Part shown: piece by piece, positions 1 to 8,394 of the stretch
Numbering within the stretch: the first letter of the stretch is position 1
How the letters are laid out: every line of letters starts with the position of its first letter
From: an uncultured Lachnospiraceae bacterium
Lineage (GTDB): Bacteria > Bacillota > Clostridia > Lachnospirales > Lachnospiraceae
Length of the DNA: 16,927 bases
Reading direction: 5' to 3'
NCBI GenBank assembly: GCA_949935685.1
Contig: CATLGN010000007.1
Coordinates: 1-16,927 of the forward strand
The notes under the pieces: generated by a model
What the model saw: the letters and a program-made list of their open reading frames with translations, nothing else
What the model was told of the DNA's origin: nothing
The model's database searches: none
Translations under genes and position numbers: made by a program

Positions 1-1558
1 ACAGTCTCGTGGCTTCGTAATACTCCGGCGTGCCTTTATTGATACTGTAGAGAAGCGGTTCCGCATATTGCTTCAGAACAGCCAGTTCATAAATCAACAC
101 AGAGTTAAAGGTCGCATCGGCGCTCTCCTGAAAGGGAAAAATATTCTCTTCCTCGCCCCGGCGCACGGACTGCCACATGGCGATCGTTTTCTGCGCCGGC
201 GTCCCGCGTGTACGGGCGTCCCGCACCATTCGGCGCAACAGTCTGCCGTCCGTTGTCGGAATCCGGTTATGATCGTCGATATTGAGGCTTGTCAGCGCAC
301 TGATATAGATCTTAAACTTGCTTTCCGTCGGAAGCGATGCGGACATTTTGTCATTGAGGCCGTGAATGCCTTCGATCACGAGAATGTCGTCCGCGCCAAG
401 CGTTTTCAGATTACCGTTATATTCCCGCTTTCCGGTCTTGAAATTAAACGTGGGCAGTTCCACCGTCTCTCCGGCCAGCAGCGCGCACATATCTTCATTG
501 AATTTTTTCACGTCGATCGCTTCCAGGCATTCAAAGTTATAGTTGCCTTTTTCATCCCGGGGCGTCAATATCCTGTCCACGAAATACTCATCCACGGCGA
601 TGGGATGCGGCTTCATGCCGTAGGAACGAAGCTGCACCGAAAGTCTGTGGGAAAATGTCGTCTTGCCCGAGGAAGACGGCCCTGCGATCATAACGAACTT
701 CACGCCGCCCTTATCCACAATGTCCCGGGCAATCTCCGCAATCCGTCTCTCCTGCAAAGCCTCCTGCACGAGTATCAGCTCCGCGATGCCGCCCTGGCAG
801 ATCTGGTCATTCAAATCGCCGACCGTATTGATCTCCATCATCTCGCCCCATATCGTGGACTGCTCCAGTGTATGAAACAGTTTATCCCGCGGCACGAAAT
901 AATCCAGCGTCTTAGGCGCTTTCCGGTCAGGAAGAAGCAGCATCAGACCTTTTTCATAGGAAATCACCTTAAAATATTTCACATACCCGGTTGACGGCAG
1001 CATATAACCATAATAATAGTCATAATAGTCATCCATCCGGTAAATATTGACAAAAGAGCTTCTCCGGTACCGGAACAGCTTCTTTTTGTCCTCCATCCCA
1101 TACCGGTCAAACAGCGCAAGGCCATCCTCCAGCGGATACGTCTTTTTTTCAATCGGGACATTTTCCATAACAAGCTGCTGCATCCGCACATTGAGCCGTT
1201 CTATCAGTGTCTCGTCCACGCGGATTTTCCCTTTCAGGCTGCAGTAATATCCCTGTCCCACGGCGAACTCCACTTTAATCCGCTCCACATTTTCCCGCGG
1301 TTCCACATCATACAGCGCTTTGATCAAAAGCATAATGGCCGTCCGCACATATGCCTTATGCCCGGCCGAATTTTTCAGCGTGACAAACTGCAGCTCACAG
1401 TCCCTCGTAAGCGGCTTCATCAGCTCCGTAATCTTCCCGTCAACCATAACCAGCGCGATCGTATCGTCATACCGCTCCTGATAAGCCGCCGCAATCTCTT
1501 CATAGGATGTCCCCGCTTCGTACCCTTTTTCCACTCCGTCAATCGTAACCGTTACCAT
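1..1558 (-). CDS. Nucleoside (uridine-type) kinase, partial at left edge
   Basis: This is a P-loop kinase of the uridine kinase/phosphoribulokinase superfamily, expected to phosphorylate nucleosides with ATP or GTP in the cytosol. Reading leftward from an ATG at 1558, the frame stays open to the window edge, giving about 519 codons with the C terminus missing. The first 65 or so residues (MVTVTIDGVEKGYEAG...) look like a TGS-type domain, followed by a region resembling the second domain of threonyl-tRNA synthetase. The Walker A motif GPSSSGKTT is near residue 293, followed by kinase signatures such as AVDEYFVDR, DILVIEGIHGLN and DDHNRIPTTDGRLLRRMVRD. This fused architecture is known in Clostridia proteins annotated as nucleoside kinase. 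GGAGG lies 5-6 nt before the start, and the Nif3-family stop is 14 nt upstream, so it is the last visible gene of the dgt-dnaG-rpoD operon. The exact substrate cannot be read from sequence. Confidence 0.9.
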   Translation of the reverse strand, partial: MVTVTIDGVEKGYEAGTSYEEIAAAYQERYDDTIALVMVDGKITELMKPLTRDCELQFVTLKNSAGHKAYVRTAIMLLIKALYDVEPRENVERIKVEFAVGQGYYCSLKGKIRVDETLIERLNVRMQQLVMENVPIEKKTYPLEDGLALFDRYGMEDKKKLFRYRRSSFVNIYRMDDYYDYYYGYMLPSTGYVKYFKVISYEKGLMLLLPDRKAPKTLDYFVPRDKLFHTLEQSTIWGEMMEINTVGDLNDQICQGGIAELILVQEALQERRIAEIARDIVDKGGVKFVMIAGPSSSGKTTFSHRLSVQLRSYGMKPHPIAVDEYFVDRILTPRDEKGNYNFECLEAIDVKKFNEDMCALLAGETVELPTFNFKTGKREYNGNLKTLGADDILVIEGIHGLNDKMSASLPTESKFKIYISALTSLNIDDHNRIPTTDGRLLRRMVRDARTRGTPAQKTIAMWQSVRRGEEENIFPFQESADATFNSVLIYELAVLKQYAEPLLYSINKGTPEYYEATRL

Positions 1559-1572
1559 ACCAACCTCCCAAT

Positions 1573-2355
1573 TTATAATATCCAGAACGGCGTCTGCTCC
1601 GCCGCAGGCAAAACCGTCAGCTCCCCGCACTCGCGTTTCAGATATGTCTCCATATACGGCACAAAGATCTGTTCCAGCCCATAATGCCCCGCATCGACGA
1701 TACACAGTCCCATTGCCAGTGCATCGATTCCCGTATGGTGATCAATATCCCCTGTAATCAGCACGTCCGCCCCCTGCGCCGCCGCCTTTCCCACAACGCT
1801 TTTCCCGGCGCCGGGACAGATGGCAGCCTTCTCCACCATCCTGCCGCCGTCTCCGAATATTTTGACCGACGACAGGGCAAATGCATCCCGAATCTGTCTG
1901 CCGCACGCTTCCAGCGTCACAGCCGCCGGCAGTTTTCCGATTCTGCCAATCCCTTCCCGCTGCCCGTCTTTTTCATATGTAACGTCCAGCACCTGCCGGT
2001 CCTGAAGCCCGATCCGGTCCGCAGCGGCGTCCGCCATTACCGACACGTCAAAATTCGTGTGCATGGCATAACAGCAAATATCATGCCGCAGCAGCTTCAC
2101 CAGTCTTCTGCCGATAAAGTCGCCGTCATTGATCTGACGGCGCGGAGAAAAGATTAACGGATGATGCGTCAGGAGCATATCTGCGCCCTGCGCCACCGCC
2201 TCTTCCACCACAGAATCGGACGCATCCACCGCAAGCATTACCGTCCGAATCTCTTTCGCAAACCGCCCTGTCAGCAGCCCCGGATTGTCCCAGCTCTCCG
2301 CCAGACAGCCCGGCGCCAGCGATTCCAGTTTTTCTATGACTGCGCTACATTTCAT
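1573..2355 (-). CDS. Nif3-like dinuclear metal center protein
   Basis: A 260-residue protein of the Nif3/YqfO/GTP cyclohydrolase I type 2 family, a widespread group that forms toroidal hexamers with a two-metal site; the biochemical role is still debated. Metal-binding signatures are visible: THHP near residues 63-66, MHTNFD near 98-103, and a C-terminal GDIDHH followed by DAGHYGLEQ. It lacks the roughly 100-residue middle insertion (PII-like domain) of the long B. subtilis YqfO form. I chose the ATG at 2355 because it has an AGAGGGGG ribosome binding site and fits the family start (MKCSAVIEKLESLAP). The longer ORF to 2421 would overlap trmK by 77 nt. With this start it overlaps the trmK end by 11 nt, suggesting translational coupling. 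The trmK-nif3 pair next to the sigma factor gene is also seen in Bacillus (trmK-yqfO near sigA). Confidence 0.93.
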   Translation of the reverse strand: MKCSAVIEKLESLAPGCLAESWDNPGLLTGRFAKEIRTVMLAVDASDSVVEEAVAQGADMLLTHHPLIFSPRRQINDGDFIGRRLVKLLRHDICCYAMHTNFDVSVMADAAADRIGLQDRQVLDVTYEKDGQREGIGRIGKLPAAVTLEACGRQIRDAFALSSVKIFGDGGRMVEKAAICPGAGKSVVGKAAAQGADVLITGDIDHHTGIDALAMGLCIVDAGHYGLEQIFVPYMETYLKRECGELTVLPAAEQTPFWIL

Positions 2356-3139
2356 GTCCGTTCCCCCTCTCCGGCCGCTGTTCGAAGCAGGACAGCGCGT
2401 ATGCCCGAATCCGCGCCGCAAGCCGCAATTCTTCGCGCCGCTTTCTGTTTTCGGGTGTTTCCGCCGCAGCCCCGCAGCAAATTCCCGACAGAATCCGTTC
2501 TTCCCGCTCGCGCTCCCAGAGCAGGAAACGGTGCAGCGCCGGATGCCTGTGCGTCAGCAGATACGGCCCATACCGGTCGTCTGCCGCCTGCCGCAGCGCC
2601 TGCGCATCTCCCTGACCGCCCCGCATCCACAAATCGCCGTCAGACGGCAAAGCCGCGTTCGGCTGGCTCCGCCGCGCCTGCAGCATAGGATAATACTTGC
2701 CGCCTTCCCACACCATATCTTCCCGCACAATGCCGTATCCCGCATCCCGCAGATATGCTCTGACAGAGGCGATCTCAGACTGCGGCTGCAAAATCAGCGT
2801 ATCAACAGCTTCCAGTATATCCCGCCCGCCCTGCAGTATTCTGACAGTCAGCCGTCCTCCCATGCCCGCCAGAATCACACAGTCCGCCTCCCCGGCCTGC
2901 AGCGCCGCCAGACCGTCCGACTGCCGCGTTTCTATGTATGCCTCCAGATCGTATCTCCCGATATGTTCCCTGGCCTGCTCCAGAGGGCCCGCATGAATAT
3001 CCATGGCAATGACGTTTGTGCATATCCGGTTTTGTATCAGATAAATCGGCACATATCCATGGTCACAGCCCACGTCGCAGACAACGCTTCCGGGCGGCAC
3101 CATATCCGCTACTGCCTTCAGTCTTTTTGATAATTCCAC
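2345..3139 (-). CDS. trmK: tRNA (adenine(22)-N1)-methyltransferase
   Basis: A 264-residue SAM-dependent methyltransferase of the TrmK family (COG2384), which methylates N1 of A22 in the D-loop of bacterial tRNAs. Visible features are the SAM-binding motif VCDVGCDHGYVPIYL at about residues 20-34, an acidic residue after the second strand (AMDIHAGP), and the family signature ILAGMGGRLTVRIL around residue 90. The C-terminal 90 residues are charged and probably helical, as in the B. subtilis enzyme. The start is a GTG at 3139, with GAGGG five bases upstream. That ribosome binding site overlaps the rpoD stop codon (TAG at 3149-3151), so trmK is probably coupled to rpoD translation. Its end overlaps the start of the Nif3-family gene. 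Alternative starts are unlikely, because the protein begins in family register (MELSKRLKAVADMV). Confidence 0.94.
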   Translation of the reverse strand: MELSKRLKAVADMVPPGSVVCDVGCDHGYVPIYLIQNRICTNVIAMDIHAGPLEQAREHIGRYDLEAYIETRQSDGLAALQAGEADCVILAGMGGRLTVRILQGGRDILEAVDTLILQPQSEIASVRAYLRDAGYGIVREDMVWEGGKYYPMLQARRSQPNAALPSDGDLWMRGGQGDAQALRQAADDRYGPYLLTHRHPALHRFLLWEREREERILSGICCGAAAETPENRKRREELRLAARIRAYALSCFEQRPERGNGHEM

Positions 3140-3148
3140 TTGTTCCCT

Positions 3149-4261
3149 CTAGTCCAGATAATCTTTCAGTTTCCGGCTTCTGCTCGGATGCCGGAGCTTT
3201 CGCAGCGCTTTCGCCTCAATCTGTCGGATCCGTTCACGGGTTACGTTAAATTCCTTTCCCACTTCCTCCAGCGTCCGGGCTCGCCCGTCATCCAGCCCGA
3301 AACGCAGACGCAGCACTTTCTGTTCCCGCTCCGTCAATGTCCCAAGCACTTCCACAAGCTGCTCCTTTAACAGCGTAAAAGCAGCCGCATCGGACGGTAC
3401 GGGAACATTGTCATCCTGTATAAAATCGCCCAGATGGCTGTCTTCTTCTTCTCCGATCGGCGTCTCCAGGGAAACCGGCTCCTGCGAAATTTTCAGAATC
3501 TCCCGCACACGGTCCTCCGGCATGTTCATCTCCTCCGCGATTTCCTCCGGGGTCGGTTCGCGCCCAAGTTCCTGCAGGAGCTGCCTGCTGACACGGATCA
3601 GCTTGTTGATCGTTTCCACCATATGCACCGGTATGCGGATTGTCCTCGCCTGATCGGCAATCGCCCGGGTAATGGCCTGACGAATCCACCATGTCGCATA
3701 CGTCGAAAACTTATACCCTTTTCGGTAGTCAAACTTTTCCACGGCCTTGATCAGCCCCATATTCCCCTCCTGAATCAGATCCAGAAAGAGCATACCGCGC
3801 CCCACATACCGCTTGGCAATGCTGACCACCAGACGCAGATTGGCCTCTGCCAGACGTTTTTTCGCCTCCGCGTCCCCCAGTTCCATTTTCTTCGCCAGAT
3901 CGATCTCCTCTTCCGCATTCAGAAGCGGTACCTTACCGATCTCCTTCAGATACATTCTGACCGGATCTTCTATGCTGACCCCGTCCGGCACGGAGAGATC
4001 AATGTTTTCCACATTGACTTCGTCCTCCTCCGTCAGAATGATCTCCTCCTCGTCCACATCATCGTCATCGGTAATGCGCAGTACATCCACATGGTTCTGT
4101 TCCAGTGTCTCTATAATCTGATCGAACTGCTCTTCCTCCAGAGGCATATCCGCAAAAAATTCATTGATCTCCTGATATTCCAGAACATTCTTCTTCTTTT
4201 TGGCAACGTTCAGGATCTCTTTGATCTTTTCCTCAAACTTTGCCCTTGTGTTTTCGTCCAT
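3149..4261 (-). CDS. rpoD: RNA polymerase primary sigma factor SigA/RpoD
   Basis: This is the housekeeping sigma-70 that directs core RNA polymerase to promoters. From the ATG at 4261 it has 370 residues. An N-terminal region 1.1-like segment with an acidic stretch (about 65-82) is followed by region 1.2 ([16 protein letters not shown], 99-114), region 2 with the -10-binding helix ([19 protein letters not shown], about 183-201), region 3, and region 4 with the -35-binding helix-turn-helix ([20 protein letters not shown], about 330-349). The short region 1.1 and lack of a large non-conserved insert are typical of Firmicutes. An in-frame ATG at 4282 would add seven residues, but no ribosome binding site precedes it. 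GGAAGGA lies 12 nt before 4261, a slightly long spacing, so the start is not fully settled. It lies between dnaG (42 nt upstream) and trmK (9 nt downstream). Confidence 0.96.
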   Translation of the reverse strand: MDENTRAKFEEKIKEILNVAKKKKNVLEYQEINEFFADMPLEEEQFDQIIETLEQNHVDVLRITDDDDVDEEEIILTEEDEVNVENIDLSVPDGVSIEDPVRMYLKEIGKVPLLNAEEEIDLAKKMELGDAEAKKRLAEANLRLVVSIAKRYVGRGMLFLDLIQEGNMGLIKAVEKFDYRKGYKFSTYATWWIRQAITRAIADQARTIRIPVHMVETINKLIRVSRQLLQELGREPTPEEIAEEMNMPEDRVREILKISQEPVSLETPIGEEEDSHLGDFIQDDNVPVPSDAAAFTLLKEQLVEVLGTLTEREQKVLRLRFGLDDGRARTLEEVGKEFNVTRERIRQIEAKALRKLRHPSRSRKLKDYLD

Positions 4262-4303
4262 TCCCGTGGCCCATCCTTCCATAACTTGTTATTTATTTTT
4301 GCC

Positions 4304-6088
4304 TTAATCTAAGGAAATATGCGTTTGTTTCAGTTCTTCCAGGGCCTTTTTCCCCCTGATAACCCGGTTTATCGCGTCGGCGTCACGCTCCATACGCCGA
4401 CTGTCCCGCTCATAAGCGTACGTTTTTACACGGACCAGTATGTCATGGAACGCTTTTTCCCGCTCCCGTTTATCACCGCCGGGCAGCGGCAGTTTCGTGT
4501 GAAACAGCGACGCCGCTTCCCGTTGCTGCTCCTCGTCCGCAAACTGACTGATCACAGCCGCCGGATTCGCACAGCCCGTTTCCAGATCTGCAAACAGCCG
4601 CTGCGCCACCTGACGGTACAGATCTGTCGTAAAGTCTTCCGGCGCAATATATTTTTTCACCTTTCGGTACAGTCCCGCATCTTCACTCAGCCAGGTAAGC
4701 AAAAGCCGCTGCGCCTTTTTGATCCCGTCCTCCGGGGAAGCCTTGCGCTGCTGCCCCGATTTCGGCCGCACGGCCGGCTCCCTCTCCGATGCAACGCCCG
4801 CGGTATAGGCATATGTATTTACCATGTTTCGCAGTTTCTCAAAACCGATCCGATACTTTTCCGCCGTCGCTTCGATATAATTCTCCCGCTCCAGCTCCTC
4901 CGCAAAACCGCACAGCTTTTTGGCGGCTTCCTGCTGGAAACGGGTTTTCCCCTCCGGATCGCTGAGATCAAAATCCCGCTCCAATACCCGCAGTTCAAAG
5001 AAAAAGCTGTTCTCCGCCCTGTCAATGCGCTTTTGCAGCTCCTCCGCCCCCAGATTTTTGACCAGTTCATCCGGATCTTTATATGGTTCCAGCGAAATCA
5101 CCCTGCCGGTCAGTCCCGCTGTCCGCAAAATGCCAATGGCGCGCAGCGCCGCCTTCACCCCGGCGCCGTCGCTGTCATATGCCAGCAGCACATCCCGGGT
5201 ATAGCGGCGAAGCAGAGCCGCCTGTCCCTCCGTAAACGCAGTCCCCAGAGAGGCCACAGCCTGTCCGAAACCGGCCTGATGCATGGCAATGACATCCATA
5301 TATCCCTCGCACAGTATCATATTGCCTGCCCGGGAAGTGCGGGCAAGATTCAATCCGTATAAATTCCTGCTCTTATCAAACACCGGCGTCTCCGGCGAAT
5401 TCAGATACTTGGGCGTGCCCTCGCCCATTACCCTGCCGCCAAACCCGATCACCCGGTGGTTTATATCCTGTATGGGAAACATCACACGATTCCAGAATTT
5501 ATCGTGTGTTCCGTATTTCTCATCGATCGTGCAAAGTCCGGCCTCCTGCAGCAGTTCGTCCCGCCAGCCTTTGCCTTTCAGATATTTGGTCAGATCATCC
5601 CGGTATTTTCCCGCATATCCCAGTCCGAATTTCCCGATCGTCCCGGCGCTCAGCATACGCCCCTGCAGGTAACGCATTCCCTGCTCTCCTCCGGGTCTGC
5701 GCAGCAGATAATAAAAATACTTCGCCGCCTCTTTATTGATCTGCAAAAGCTGCGCCCTGCGGCTCTCCTGCCGCTTCATCTCTTCGGAATATTCCGCTTC
5801 CGGCAAATCCACGCCGGCCCGCTCCGCCAGCGCACGAACGGCCTCCGGAAAGGTATAGTGTTCATATTCCATCAGAAACGTATAGACATTGCCCCCGGCC
5901 CCGCATCCGAAACAATAATACATCTGTTTGCTCTGCGAAACAGAAAACGAGGGCGATTTTTCATTGTGAAAAGGACACAGGCCGAAATGGCTGCCTCCCT
6001 TTCTCTGCAGCCGCACATAACCGGAAATCACATCCACAATATCGTTTTTCATGCGAATCTCTTCCACGATCTCTTCCGGATAATACAT
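4304..6088 (-). CDS. dnaG: DNA primase
   Basis: A 594-residue DnaG primase that makes RNA primers for the replication fork and is recruited by the replicative helicase. The N-terminal zinc finger has the expected ligands (C38, H41, C59, C62, in GLCPFHNEKSPSF and YYCFGCGAGG). The RNA polymerase core follows from about residue 120. The TOPRIM catalytic part shows E261 in CEGYMDVIAMH and the acidic pair D305/D307 in LLAYDSDGAG. The C-terminal 140 residues are the expected helicase-binding region and are poorly conserved, as usual. Length is normal. The ATG at 6088 is preceded by a GAAGGGAAAG purine tract. Its stop is 42 nt before rpoD, and dgt ends 24 nt upstream. This dnaG-rpoD pair is the core of the conserved macromolecular synthesis operon, here without rpsU. 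Confidence 0.97.
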   Translation of the reverse strand: MYYPEEIVEEIRMKNDIVDVISGYVRLQRKGGSHFGLCPFHNEKSPSFSVSQSKQMYYCFGCGAGGNVYTFLMEYEHYTFPEAVRALAERAGVDLPEAEYSEEMKRQESRRAQLLQINKEAAKYFYYLLRRPGGEQGMRYLQGRMLSAGTIGKFGLGYAGKYRDDLTKYLKGKGWRDELLQEAGLCTIDEKYGTHDKFWNRVMFPIQDINHRVIGFGGRVMGEGTPKYLNSPETPVFDKSRNLYGLNLARTSRAGNMILCEGYMDVIAMHQAGFGQAVASLGTAFTEGQAALLRRYTRDVLLAYDSDGAGVKAALRAIGILRTAGLTGRVISLEPYKDPDELVKNLGAEELQKRIDRAENSFFFELRVLERDFDLSDPEGKTRFQQEAAKKLCGFAEELERENYIEATAEKYRIGFEKLRNMVNTYAYTAGVASEREPAVRPKSGQQRKASPEDGIKKAQRLLLTWLSEDAGLYRKVKKYIAPEDFTTDLYRQVAQRLFADLETGCANPAAVISQFADEEQQREAASLFHTKLPLPGGDKREREKAFHDILVRVKTYAYERDSRRMERDADAINRVIRGKKALEELKQTHISLD

Positions 6089-6112
6089 TGCTTTCCCTTC
6101 TTTTCCGGCGCG

Positions 6113-7117
6113 TCAGCCATGCCAGCACTGCGGAATATAAATTTCCTCATACTGAGCGATGGCAAACCGGTCTGTCATCGCACCGATATAATCACAAAGC
6201 ACCATTTCTTTCGGCTCTCCCCGGTCCATCAACATATGATAATCCCGTGGAAGCAGTTCCATATGCTTTCCGTAATAGTCATATAATGTCTCAATCAAAA
6301 CCTCCGCCTTTTCTTCTTCCCCTTTGGCGGCAGGATTGGTATATAAATGCTCAAATAAAAATTCCCGCAGCTTCCGCATCGCCTCCGCGACCGGTTCCGA
6401 CATGCGGATGTCATTCACCCCCGTACTGTATGTCACGAGATCATGGATGAAATGATCCAGCCGCTTTCCGAGTGTGTCACCGATTACATCCGTAATCTCT
6501 TTTGGAATATCCGTTTCTTTCAGAATCCCCGCACGGATGGCATCGTCCATATCATGGTGAATATAAGCGATCTTGTCCGAGATCCGAACGATTTTTCCCT
6601 CCAGTGTGGCCGGCTCCCCATGCGTCTGGTGGTTCCGTATGCCGTCCCGCACTTCAAACGTCAGGTTCAGCCCCTGCCCGTCCTTTTCCAGCAGTTCTAC
6701 GGTACGGACACTCTGATCGCTGTGGCAGAATCCATAAGGGCAGACCTTTTCCAACGCCCGCTCTCCCGCATGGCCAAACGGCGTATGCCCCAGATCATGC
6801 CCCAGTGCAATCGCCTCCACCAACTCCTCATTCAGCCGCAGCGCTTTGGCAATCGTTCTGGCATTCTGCGATACCTCCAGCGTATGCGTCAGCCTCGTCC
6901 GATAATGATCCCCCGCCGGCGTCAGAAACACCTGCGTCTTATCCTTCAGCCGCCGGAAGGACTTGCTATGTAAAATCCTGTCTCTGTCCCTTTGAAACAC
7001 CGGACGGATGTCGCAGGGCGCTTCCTCGCGCTGCCGCCCCTTCGAATCCATGCTGAACGCAGCATACGGACTCAGGAACTCTTTCTCCCGGCGTTCCAGA
7101 CTTTCCCGAATCGTCAT
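6113..7117 (-). CDS. dgt: Deoxyguanosinetriphosphate triphosphohydrolase-like HD protein
   Basis: A 334-residue HD-domain dNTP triphosphohydrolase of the Dgt family, which splits dNTPs into a nucleoside and tripolyphosphate and so affects dNTP pools. The metal-binding residues are visible: H78 in TRLTHTLEVSQ, H107-D108 in ALGHDLGHTPFGHAGE, and a later Asp in RISDKIAYIHHD. The N-terminal signature FQRDRDRILHSKSFRRLKDKTQVF is typical of the shorter Firmicutes and Actinobacteria Dgt group. It is first in the dgt-dnaG-rpoD-trmK-nif3-kinase run, with dnaG starting 24 nt after its stop. GGAGGGG lies 12 nt before the ATG at 7117, a longish spacing. I found no convincing -35/-10 pair in 7118-7230, so the operon promoter is not assigned. 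Which dNTP it prefers cannot be read from sequence. Confidence 0.93.
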   Translation of the reverse strand: MTIRESLERREKEFLSPYAAFSMDSKGRQREEAPCDIRPVFQRDRDRILHSKSFRRLKDKTQVFLTPAGDHYRTRLTHTLEVSQNARTIAKALRLNEELVEAIALGHDLGHTPFGHAGERALEKVCPYGFCHSDQSVRTVELLEKDGQGLNLTFEVRDGIRNHQTHGEPATLEGKIVRISDKIAYIHHDMDDAIRAGILKETDIPKEITDVIGDTLGKRLDHFIHDLVTYSTGVNDIRMSEPVAEAMRKLREFLFEHLYTNPAAKGEEEKAEVLIETLYDYYGKHMELLPRDYHMLMDRGEPKEMVLCDYIGAMTDRFAIAQYEEIYIPQCWHG

Positions 7118-7231
7118 TTTGCCGTTATTCCCCTCCGTTTTATTATTCGCCGCCCATATCCTGATTTCCTTTTTTATTTTTCAGAAATCGTCAGTCAGAT
7201 TTCGTTATCCATTTTCCGTATGATAAAAACA

Positions 7232-7270
7232 AGGCTATGTACAAAAGGTACACAGCCTGTTATTTTTATA
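7232..7270. terminator. Bidirectional intrinsic terminator
   Basis: An 11-bp stem (AGGCTATGTAC at 7232-7242 with GTACACAGCCT at 7248-7258) has a five-base loop and one G/T-type mismatch. On the plus strand it is followed by GTTATTTTTAT; on the minus strand by TTGTTTTTATC. It sits 45 nt after the stop of the minus-strand FliD-like gene and upstream of dgt, so its likely job is to end that transcript before the primase operon. No plus-strand gene reads toward it. Confidence 0.85.
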
Positions 7271-7302
7271 GACAATCTGATAAATGAACCCCGCAGCGAC
7301 AT

Positions 7303-8049
7303 TTAGAAAAAGCTGTTCATCCAGCTTCCCGTCGAATATGCATTGTTATAATTTCCACGGTTTGTATAAAGAGAGTTTTTATTTGCCTCCGACTGCGCGG
7401 AATAACTGATCATCGAAGCTCTGGAAGCCGCATTATTGGCAAACGACGCATTTCCGTTGAACAACGTCTTGACCGTACTGATGTCAGCCGCCTTAAAGTC
7501 TTTTTCGTTTACGCTCAGCTTATTGTCGGAACCGATCGTGATTCCCACCTTATTCAGCATCTTCTCATAGGTCTTCGTCCCGTTGACCATATTATTGGCC
7601 TGGTTCTTAACCGTCTTGGATGTGGATTTGGAAGCGGAATCCACAAGATTGTTATAGCTGTCCGCAAATTTCTTAACCGCGCTATAGATTGCGTCCATGT
7701 CATAACCCTTGGTCGTGGTTTCCTTGCCATCCTCGTCCTTGGTCGTAATATCCTTCTCCTGGAACAACGAACTGCCTCTGGACGTCAGCGCGCTTGCAGC
7801 TTCCGACAACGCTTTGGCATCCGACTGTGTTTTATTCAGCTCCTTTGTCTTCTCACTCTGCAGAGCCGTATTCGTCTTATCCTTTGCCGTGCTCTTGGAC
7901 GCTTCCGTGCTTCCTGCCTGCTTCGCATAATAAGCTTTTACGACTTTGTAGTATGTCCCGCTCTTAATATTGTTATATTCCGACAACAGAGAATAAATCC
8001 CGTTTCCCGATGAAGAATTATTATTTCCGAATAAAAATGAAAAACTCAT
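7303..8049 (-). CDS. Cysteine-free protein with FliD C-terminal-like half
   Basis: I do not recognise this 248-residue protein as a named gene. The N terminus (MSFSFLFG, then a Ser/Asn/Gly stretch and IYSLLSEYNNIKSGTYYK) is followed by a charged, Ala/Lys/Thr-rich region at about 45-115. The second half (about 118-225) resembles the C-terminal part of flagellar cap protein FliD/HAP2: a helix around AVKKFADSYNNLVDSAS, then LNKVGITIGSDNKLSVNEKDF, then TVKTLFNG. There is no cysteine, signal peptide or transmembrane segment, a composition seen in exported flagellar axial proteins. The ATG at 8049 has AAAGGAG about 8 nt upstream; the longer ORF to 8172 would include the promoter. The gene stands alone between its own promoter and a terminator, and no flagellar gene is in the window. 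A flagellar role is inference; it could be a cell-surface or structural relative with another job. Confidence 0.75.
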   Translation of the reverse strand: MSFSFLFGNNNSSSGNGIYSLLSEYNNIKSGTYYKVVKAYYAKQAGSTEASKSTAKDKTNTALQSEKTKELNKTQSDAKALSEAASALTSRGSSLFQEKDITTKDEDGKETTTKGYDMDAIYSAVKKFADSYNNLVDSASKSTSKTVKNQANNMVNGTKTYEKMLNKVGITIGSDNKLSVNEKDFKAADISTVKTLFNGNASFANNAASRASMISYSAQSEANKNSLYTNRGNYNNAYSTGSWMNSFF

Positions 8050-8110
8050 ACCCTCACTCCTTTGATACCAATGACATCCATGCCTGTTTCCAACGATTAT
8101 TATTACTTTT

Positions 8111-8138
8111 ATTATAATATATATCGGCGCAAAATCAA
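8111..8138 (-). promoter_or_regulatory. Promoter of the FliD-like gene
   Basis: On the minus strand there is a TTGATT -35 (8133-8138), a 16-nt spacer and a perfect TATAAT -10 (8111-8116), in an AT-rich stretch about 62 nt before the ATG at 8049. This predicts a 5' leader of roughly 55 nt with a strong AGGAG ribosome binding site. Confidence 0.65.
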
Positions 8139-8265
8139 GAACTTTTAGGCACGAAAAGGAAATTTTTTGCAATTTCCCCTATCATAAAAGTACAGTGGCT
8201 TTGCGCTTCGTCGCGCGGGCGAACTGCAAAGCAGCCATTTCCTCTCCGCGGCCCGCGCATACAAC

Positions 8266-8296
8266 AAGAGCACCGGAATAACCTTCCGATGCTCTT
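8266..8296 (-). terminator. Hairpin terminator after the tRNA-Leu pair
   Basis: A 13-bp stem: 8266-8278 pairs with 8284-8296 around a 5-nt loop. The single imperfect pair is U-G in minus-strand RNA but A-C in plus-strand RNA, which favours function on the tRNA strand. It starts 9 nt past the tRNA-Leu(CAG) 3' end. The U-tract after it is poor (GTTGTATG), so termination strength is uncertain. A second, AT-rich hairpin (8158-8164 with 8171-8177, then TTTTC on the minus strand) lies further downstream and may back it up. Confidence 0.6.
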
Positions 8297-8304
8297 CCTA
8301 TCAC

Positions 8305-8389
8305 TGCAGGAAAAGGGACTTGAACCCTCATGAGCGCAATGCTCACACGGACCTGAACCGTGCGCGTCTGCCAATTCCGCCATTCCTGC
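8305..8389 (-). tRNA. tRNA-Leu (anticodon CAG)
   Basis: A class II tRNA of 85 nt including discriminator A73. The acceptor stem is GCAGGAA/TTCCTGC. The D-arm contains the Leu-type AATTGGCAGACGC, and the anticodon stem CACGG/CCGTG holds loop TTCAGGT, giving CAG, which reads CUG codons. The long variable arm is TGAGCATTGCGCTCA and the T-arm GGGTTCAAGTCCC. CCA is not encoded. It lies 5 nt downstream of the second tRNA-Leu and is probably co-transcribed with it. Confidence 0.96.
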
Positions 8390-8394
8390 ATGCG

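Noticed and set aside
68..994. Long plus-strand ORF opposite the nucleoside kinase
   Set aside because: It is a shadow frame: the minus-strand frame carries a clear Walker A and other kinase motifs, while this one shows no recognisable domain. The same holds for the other long plus-strand ORFs opposite dnaG, rpoD, trmK and the M19 gene.
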